DNA of 64,000 nt from Capitella teleta. Lineage: Eukaryota > Annelida > Polychaeta > Capitellidae. The DNA lies in the NCBI GenBank assembly GCA_000328365.1, contig KB311801.1:33003-97002 (forward strand). Reading direction: 5' to 3'. Below the pieces are notes generated by a model. It was given only the letters and a program-made list of their open reading frames with translations, was not told where the DNA came from and ran no database searches. A program made the position numbers and the translations under genes. Below are positions 56,901-64,000 of the stretch, in pieces. Position 1 is the stretch's first letter, and every line of letters starts with the position of its first letter.

Positions 56901-59900
56901 TGCATTGCATGCTAATGTGATCAATACATGCATGTATTATATAGTATTATTAATCATAATGTAAACAATGCTTGCCATGGTATTTCGTTCACTAAGGAAT
57001 GATTCGGACTCTCACACGAAATATTTAGCATGCATGTGCCGTATAAACAATTGCTGCAACTTTAGTCCTAGCTGTTTGTGTTAAGACGGAAATGTAGGGA
57101 AGAAATATGCTTTTTTTAAACTCATAATACTCACAAAACTTCCTCACATCATTTTTTTCTTCAGAGTAATAGTGAATACACGTAATAGAATCAAATTGAA
57201 CATCATTTAATAATGTTAAAAAATGTTAAGGACATCTCGCAAGCTCACCAAATAATCCTCAAGCGATGGCGTATTGTTATTGTGAAGTTTTGCACAACAT
57301 TTTGTCGATGCTTATTTGTAAAAAATATTCCGAATATTTTATGACATCTAACTACAAAAATGATCACAATTACTTGATTATAAAAGCGATATAAAAAGAG
57401 ATAAACACGCTCATCGAGTGGGTTGAATGCGTCTGGTTGCGAACATCATGAATGAAAATTAGACCCTGTGTCATAATTTTGTGATTATCAAATTATTTGA
57501 AGAAAAAAAAAACAACTGAAATAAAAGACAAAATTGTCCAAATAAGAGGCCACTCCAACTATAAACGGTAATTATTTTGAGATACAGAGCGCGCACATTC
57601 ATAAAAAATGGCATTTTTGCAACACTTACGCAAGGTTGAAAAATCCTCATTTCTTGTAAATATACTTTTATTTTACTTTAATTTACTTGTAAATATACTT
57701 TTGAGACTCCGTGGCATATACTATGTGTGTAATTATATAAATACACTTGTATACTCATATAGTAGGCGTTCGTTATCGCGCCTGTCCATGAATATCCTTT
57801 TCTTCTCTCTGTTAGCATATATTTGGTATACTGTCCTTGTTAATTACAATGTAATTGTTAATTGTCCGGCAATTGTAATTAACGTTACACCAGCTGGAAG
57901 TCGCAGTCACACCTGAGATAGTTGAAATATTTATCTAACCTCGCACATGTAACGCCAACCGACCCAAATAGATGCAGGTATGCGAAGGTGATTAGTCCTG
58001 ATCGAGTCCGATTGCATCGTATTGTATTGCTGGTCATTATTTCTCCTGGTCGTATTTCACATACTCCATCAATTTCTTATCACACCTAGATGCTCCGATT
58101 AAAGGCCGTAAGTTACTCATTTATATGCTACGTGTATGTCCTGCATCGTGCATAATTATTTTTATGGAAAGCCTATTTTGTATATGCACGTAAACCTCTA
58201 TGCAGTCAATAAGCCATGTCTCCATGCCCTAGATTTAGCATCTCATGGTGGTTGCATTAAAGTGTTAATTACAAGAGCTGGAAATTGCTCAGCCTGCATG
58301 CAATCTCGTCAATGGTTGTAGCAACGTCCCTGCTAATAACGCGAAGCATCTATTGAACCTTGTATTAGCGGGGTAACAGTGGTGTATAGTGGTGAACCTG
58401 AACCGCGAGAGCCTTTTATAATTAAGGTAGTTAGCCGTCCTGATGCCCCCTATGCCGCCAAATCGCCCTCATGTGTGGACCGGAGCAACCTGTGTTCCTC
58501 CGTTGCCTTCGCTCCTCATTGTATCACGGAGCAAATAAATCCTTAATCGGCCATCATAACCACGGAATTACGAGCATCACATCTGCCTCCAAACTGAACA
58601 CACAACATATTATTTGAATGGAATGAATTAACCTTGAACTTATAAGCGATATATGTACGTATTCACTATAGGAAGGGTCAATATTACATTGGTGAATAAT
58701 TGCAAGTTATATAATATGGAGACGGATTCACTTCATTACTGTAAAGCGGTCTCGATCATTGGCTTCACACCACGGGGCGAGAGGTGTTTATTTGCACACG
58801 GTATGGCAAGGATGACTGTTTGTTTAGGCTTACTATGCAGACCCATTGCGCCAGCCTCTGATTGCAGAATAGATGACCGAGGATATCTCATACAGAGGAT
58901 TCCAGTCTAATGGGAACTCGTGAAGAGAACTCGTAGATCGATGGCAATACATCACCACGATGGTGATGATTACTACTGATCTGGATGCGCTCTGCTAAAC
59001 ACGCCCTTTGATGCATACACCCCATTGACTGCTGATGGCAATGGCTGATGCATAATGAGCTACACACCAACGCCCAGCAGCATGCTATAATAACAATGTT
59101 GTATTTTGGGGAAAAGCGTGCGGGCAACCGAAAGGGGTGGGGAGGGAGAGGTCGGGTTGCTTGGTGAGTTTTTATCATTATGTCACCCATACGTATGTCT
59201 AGTATCATCTCGTTATTATCCACCATTAGTTGTATGATGCTATAAAATCAGCATTTATTATCTGGGTTTATAGATCGGTGGATATCAAGGGTTGGGGGGG
59301 GGGGGGTTATTGTAATGATAACCTATGGGTAGTCGGATGTGTTTGGACTCTAAGAGACCAATCGATCTTGCTCGTTCCATTCTCAGAACTGGGGACCATA
59401 TTGCATTGCGTCTCACATCTAGGTCTGTGTCGTTTGAGCGTGAAGACCTGTTTAGACATTGTCTTCTTGTTGCGTCTAATAGAATGCCACTCGCGAGGGC
59501 TCTGAATCGCGTCTGCTTTATGGGGGCTTGCGTGCCGGATCCACGACCGGCGTTACTTCTACGTGGATGGGTCTTTTCCATGCACATTGCGCATGTTCAG
59601 CTGATGTATGCCTCCATTATCTGCGTAATCTGGCTAGAATCCATTTATGTAGACCTCGGCCCAGAGCGAAGCAAATCTTTATCAAGCAGCGGGATGACCC
59701 GGAGCTGGATAATGCTGCGATATCCGATGCCAGGGCTCGCTTGCTGGACCTGTCCAACGTTGATCGATGTGCTTGTCCCATTGGCCATTCCATCATGCAA
59801 TGGGGATTGTGGAAGATCCCTGTGCAAGACTTAAGAGGTGCATCTTTTCTATTACGGTTTTCATGCATTCCTAGCCACAGGTAGATCCTTGCCTTACGAA

Positions 59901-62579
59901 CTGAATACAGCCATAACAGCCGCACAGTAGCCGCAACAGCAGCCGTAGACCTCGCAGCGTATGTGCCGTCTCCTCTCAAAGTCAACCTCTTTCGCCCGCG
60001 GCATTGATTTGGCTGTGTGTCGCCCTGGTAACAGCGTTTTGTTTGTCACACTCTTTCATCTGATCGTCGTTGCGCATAGCACAACCTATACTCTCGAAAT
60101 CCGGGGAATTCTCTCGGATACATGCTCCAGAATCATTGGGCAACGTCGGGCGTTCCCTGGGGAGACGCATAGTCGCTCCAGTTAACACGGATTGCAGTCC
60201 TGTATGGCAACAGGTGGAGCGCAGGGGCGTCGCCGCAGCGGCGGTAGCATCCGCTTCCTACCCCCTCGCTGCCTCTGCTAGCTGCATAAGCAGATGAACA
60301 GAGACAATCGACTTTCAGAAAGCCAGGGTTCTCGGCGTGGCACCCTCCTCTCATACCGTCCGTGAAGTGTGGTGCACATGTCAATTTGGATAAAGATCTC
60401 ATTCCATCGGATACTTCACCGTGGTCACCCGTTTTGACCGTCCATCCACCTGACCAGCCAGCATCGTTCAGGTGAGCCGGCCTTCGGAGCAAGACTGCAC
60501 GCCTACGCCACCTTTGGCTTTGCGCTGACAGGTCGCGACGTGCATAATCAGCCTATATGCCTCATCTAATTGCGGAGGAAGGCTCGTGTGCCTTGCTTTC
60601 ATTGAAATTTTGCCCATATTTTTTATTCAACTGTTTAATTCAAATTCAATGTTACGTGCATTATGTGATCGCATTACGTAATCAACAAGCGCCACACTTT
60701 TAGTTGTCGTTGCTTGTGTAACAAGAGTTGACCAAAAGTCCCAGAATTTTCCTAATCCGTTTTCATACTCAATTACACTCAATTCATATGATAACGTTTG
60801 TTCTCAAATACACATTGAGGTCATCAAACATCACGTGATGAGAAGACCAAAGCATAACACTGGGGTGCTGGGTAGTGGTTGCCTCGAGCAACAGCTGGCC
60901 TCAGGTCATTTCTCGGCTTCTTTACCGTGATAAGTTGACCTCCCATAGAACTTGGCGCGTGTTATGGGCGAGAGAAGTATAATATTCAGTGGCAGATTTC
61001 GTCTGACAATTGACGTAGTTTTGTCGATTCTTAGGAAACCTAGTGATCACCTCAGCCTATCAATCACTGCTGAATCGATTCGTCCGACACCTTTTTCAAA
61101 ATGCTCTTTTCGCCTCTCATTAAATTAAGAAGGTGATCAGCAGCTCGATCGATATAGCTCTTCTGTGAGCATTCTTTCATCACGGGGTTGTGCGTGAGGA
61201 GACGGTCTTGGAGGGAGAGTGCGTGTAGACGGTTGCCTCATTTGATGGGCTTCCCATTCGTATGTTGAGCACCCCCATATAGCCCCACCGGGGCCCTGAA
61301 ACAAATGCGTAGTGCACCGTACTAGTAGTTCGGCATGCATTATCTAATCATGCAACATTATTTACGTGAATAGAAGCGTGATTGGGCGCCTACTATATGC
61401 AGTGAATACTGCAAGTGTAAAGACAAACTAGGCAGTTGAATTACGCGAGGCCTGATCTTAAGGCCTAATCTTATTGATTATTCATGCTTTTTGTTGGGTG
61501 GAATTTTGTTAAACCCAACCATGAAATTGAATAAATTTGTAGTTTATTTCTTAACCTTTCTTTTCACTCCTGGTATATACCGTCAGTTTCGTTCTGCCCC
61601 ATGTTAGCCATGTGTGCACACAACGTTGCCTTTGACCTTACCTAATTTACCTAATTTATTGTTACTGTTCTTTAAGTGGGTCGCAATCCGATAATCTGTT
61701 GTTAAGCCAAAACAGCTTAGTGTGAGCTAAGCTGGAACATCAACCAGGTGCAAAACGTGTAGTGCTTGACTGGAATAGTACTCATCAACAACCAAGTCTC
61801 CATTCTGGACGGGAACCAGATGACTGCATTACCCGAATCCTTCCCTCTCTGAAGTCAACCTCCTTGGCATGCAGATTTTCCATTGCTTGAAGCACTTCTT
61901 GACTGCGTTATATTGGCTGGTAAGGACTCTTCTCAGAGCACTGCTCTTTGAACCTCATTGATAAGGAATGATCGGGAAGAGGTATATTCTACTCCAGGTC
62001 GAAACTGCTCGAGAGCTGTCAGAATATTGATAGATAAATGGGATCCTTGTTGTATCAAACATCGATTGGAACGAAATAACAGGATAATACAGGATAATCT
62101 GGCTGTGGATGATAGTGACGATGGCGGTGATTATCATAATTGAAAGGCGGTTCTTAAAGATGGCTTTCAAGCTGCTGACGAGACGAGAAGACCATTCTCT
62201 GAGATATCGATCGGGCAGTGTGTAATGACAGCACTGCATCAACAGGCTCCAACGAGAGAAGCGCTGGTTGCTGGGAGACGGCGTCGTTTTCTTTATCGAC
62301 TCCACGACTTCTTTCTTTCAATTTTTCATGGGGGTACTTTGTTGTACTTCATCAACATCCTGTTTCTTCATTGGTTGAAATACTGTCTCGAAGATCGCCG
62401 ATCTTTGATGGGCGAACAAATCCCCTCTATACAATATCATTCTCAGAAATTGTCATGAACGTGTGTTTACATTATACAACACCATTAATTCCTAGTCAAC
62501 AGCGATTGAGCCTTATATATTGATTCAAATTCGACCAAAAACAGCTCATATTCTATCTGTTATGTAATTCCTCTGCTGT
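56901..62579. other. Gene-poor stretch with a CpG-richer island
   Basis: 59300-60540 is more GC- and CpG-rich than its flanks and is open in several frames on both strands. I find no domain or consistent splice chain in it. A run of 13 G lies at 59294-59306. A promoter or first-exon region of a gene beyond the window is possible but unproven. Confidence 0.4.
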
Positions 62580-62783
62580 ATGCAAGTATTATGGGTCGTG
62601 GTGTATATGCTATGCGTTGCCCTGTGTACGCTGATTGTGTTACGTAAGAGATCGCCATTGCTCGCTGAGGATGGAACGCCAGCCGAGATGCAGCAGGTGG
62701 ACGAAGATGCGTATCATGCGAGGACATATCGCATTATACAAAGTCCCCCACGGGGCTTATACACAAATGCGGCCTCTTATTGA
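62580..62783 (+). CDS. Weak candidate: 67-residue protein with N-terminal membrane anchor
   Basis: ATG opens VLWVVVYMLCVALCTLIVLRKR, a clear hydrophobic span followed by basic residues, then a polar tail (EDGTPAEMQQVDEDAY) to a stop. A possible donor GTAAGA lies right after the hydrophobic part, so it could also be a first exon with a signal anchor. No homolog is recognised and the start context is poor. Confidence 0.2.
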   Translation: MQVLWVVVYMLCVALCTLIVLRKRSPLLAEDGTPAEMQQVDEDAYHARTYRIIQSPPRGLYTNAASY

Positions 62784-64000
62784 TCGCCAGCCTCAGCGGT
62801 CAATGCGGACATTCGAAGGACCTCGGTGTGATGCGGATGCACCCTAAACCTTGGAGTCTTTTGTGGGGTGGAAAAAGGGTGACAAAGGGCTTCATTCAAT
62901 TAGAACAATGTATCTGTAACCATACATCTCCTTATATCTGTGTATTGCGACAGCAATGCTTGCAGAACCTCTTAACGATTGACTGCATGCTTTCTAAGAC
63001 AAAAGCACCTGGTAAATCACAATAAAATGCAGGGGATAAAAGCCTTTTTGGAAATTAAAAAACCACGTGAGCCTTCTATGCCGTGAGCTTTGATGATCCC
63101 GTTCATTTGAGTGATTGGTTTGTTGTGAGGTTCACACCAAACATCTACAGTAATTATAAGCTATGAACCCGGATGTTGCAGACCTATGTTTCTCGACCAC
63201 CGATTGCGCGTAATAGCGCAACCTTTGATATGATAACAACAGTTTTGCTGGCACAGTATTAGAAATTACACACTCCCGTACTATTGAGACCATAATCATG
63301 ATGGGCCGTACTATATTGTGGAACCCATCGCTTTGGCTAATAGGCAGACAATCCTGTCAGCCGTGTACAACACCCCCTCCATTTATCAGCTAGGAATACG
63401 CATCACCTAACAGTTGCATTAGATCTCTCATGCGTAAACGATCAACAAGCGCGCTGGCTGATACAGATGGCTGCCGCCCAGGCTTCCTGAGTAGAACATT
63501 AACCGGACGTATGAAGTCCTTTTAATGTGCTGCGCGCTATCCACCTCAGTGCTCAGCCTAAATGCATTTGCGTAGAACTGGTGACCTTGGTGGGATGCCA
63601 GTGGGGCAGGATTATTAGTCCTGTGTCAAATGCATTATTCGGTGTTGTCAACTGTTTGTTTGCATGATATACAACATAAGGAAATTCATATACATGTAAT
63701 ATACATCTCTCAACTACCAGCACCAATGCGCGGACATTGTGGGTACGAACACGGCTCTTTTAATCATAAGCCGAAGAATGGCCTACAGAACAAAGCACCT
63801 CGTGCGGAACACGCTCTTCCGCGTGTGCGTATGTCCGTTGAACTCTCGGTACTTCTCTGGACAGGGAAGAAGACGAAAATGAAGCAATATTTCTTAGGGT
63901 GAAGAGGCATGTGGCAGCTGCAGGCAGGAGAGGCGTGATTGATACTATTATGACCCGCCCCCCCTTCCCTGTATGCCTGACGCAATAAGACCGCTGCTGT
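62784..64000. other. Intergenic, nothing recognised
   Basis: No exon, RNA or repeat of note in the last 1.2 kb. Confidence 0.45.

Noticed and set aside
59325-59985. Overlapping open frames of 169, 118 and 122 codons on both strands
   Set aside because: All are open together because stops are rare in this GC-richer patch. No motif, splice pattern or family resemblance is seen in any of them.
1-64000. CRISPR arrays, bacterial operons, ribosome binding sites or origins
   Set aside because: The window is animal nuclear DNA with spliced genes. The tandem repeats lack the spacer structure of CRISPR.

Overview
The window looks like nuclear DNA from an animal, most likely a marine invertebrate. Genes are sparse and have spliceosomal introns with GT..AG borders. 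The intergenic DNA is AT-rich and carries tRNA-derived SINEs, Tc1/mariner and other DNA-transposon relics, minisatellites and long homopolymer runs. I cannot name the phylum with confidence. The SINE architecture and the multi-MAM gene would fit a lophotrochozoan or an invertebrate deuterostome.

Layout. 1-11.9 kb has no host gene I can support. It holds two minisatellites, a decayed DNA transposon of about 2.8 kb with inverted repeats of roughly 0.5 kb (1.7-4.5 kb), an inverted stray piece of the same family near 6.5 kb, and a SINE tail near 9.4 kb. 12.0-16.6 kb is a three-exon gene for a 191-residue single-pass membrane protein of a family I do not recognise. It has a TATA promoter and a second TATA-like start region just before exon 2 with two perfect GTCACGTGAC palindromes. 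16.8-21.4 kb holds repeats, a TAATCGATTA cluster and a long hairpin. 21.5-22.4 kb is an intronless rhodopsin-family GPCR of 296 residues. 22.4-31.3 kb is a long gene-poor stretch.

31.3-44.1 kb is the main gene. A TATA promoter and signal-peptide exon lead into seven MAM domains, ending in a stop right after the last conserved cysteine. My exon model has 29 coding exons and 3819 nt (1272 residues), and every junction keeps frame. Each MAM domain is a cassette in the order phase 1 - phase 2 - phase 0 - phase 1. The cassettes are separated by short phase 1-1 linker exons, some only 6-42 nt long. The protein should be secreted and adhesive or matrix-like.

44.2-64 kb is again gene-poor. It contains a perfect AT-rich palindrome, a tRNA-derived SINE next to a Tc1-like transposase relic (54.9-55.8 kb), an old tandem duplication near 56.2-56.9 kb, two CpG-richer islands (45.6-46.2 and 59.3-60.5 kb) that might be promoter or first-exon regions, and two weak small-ORF candidates. 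The three host genes show no operon-like or pathway link; all encode secreted or membrane proteins.
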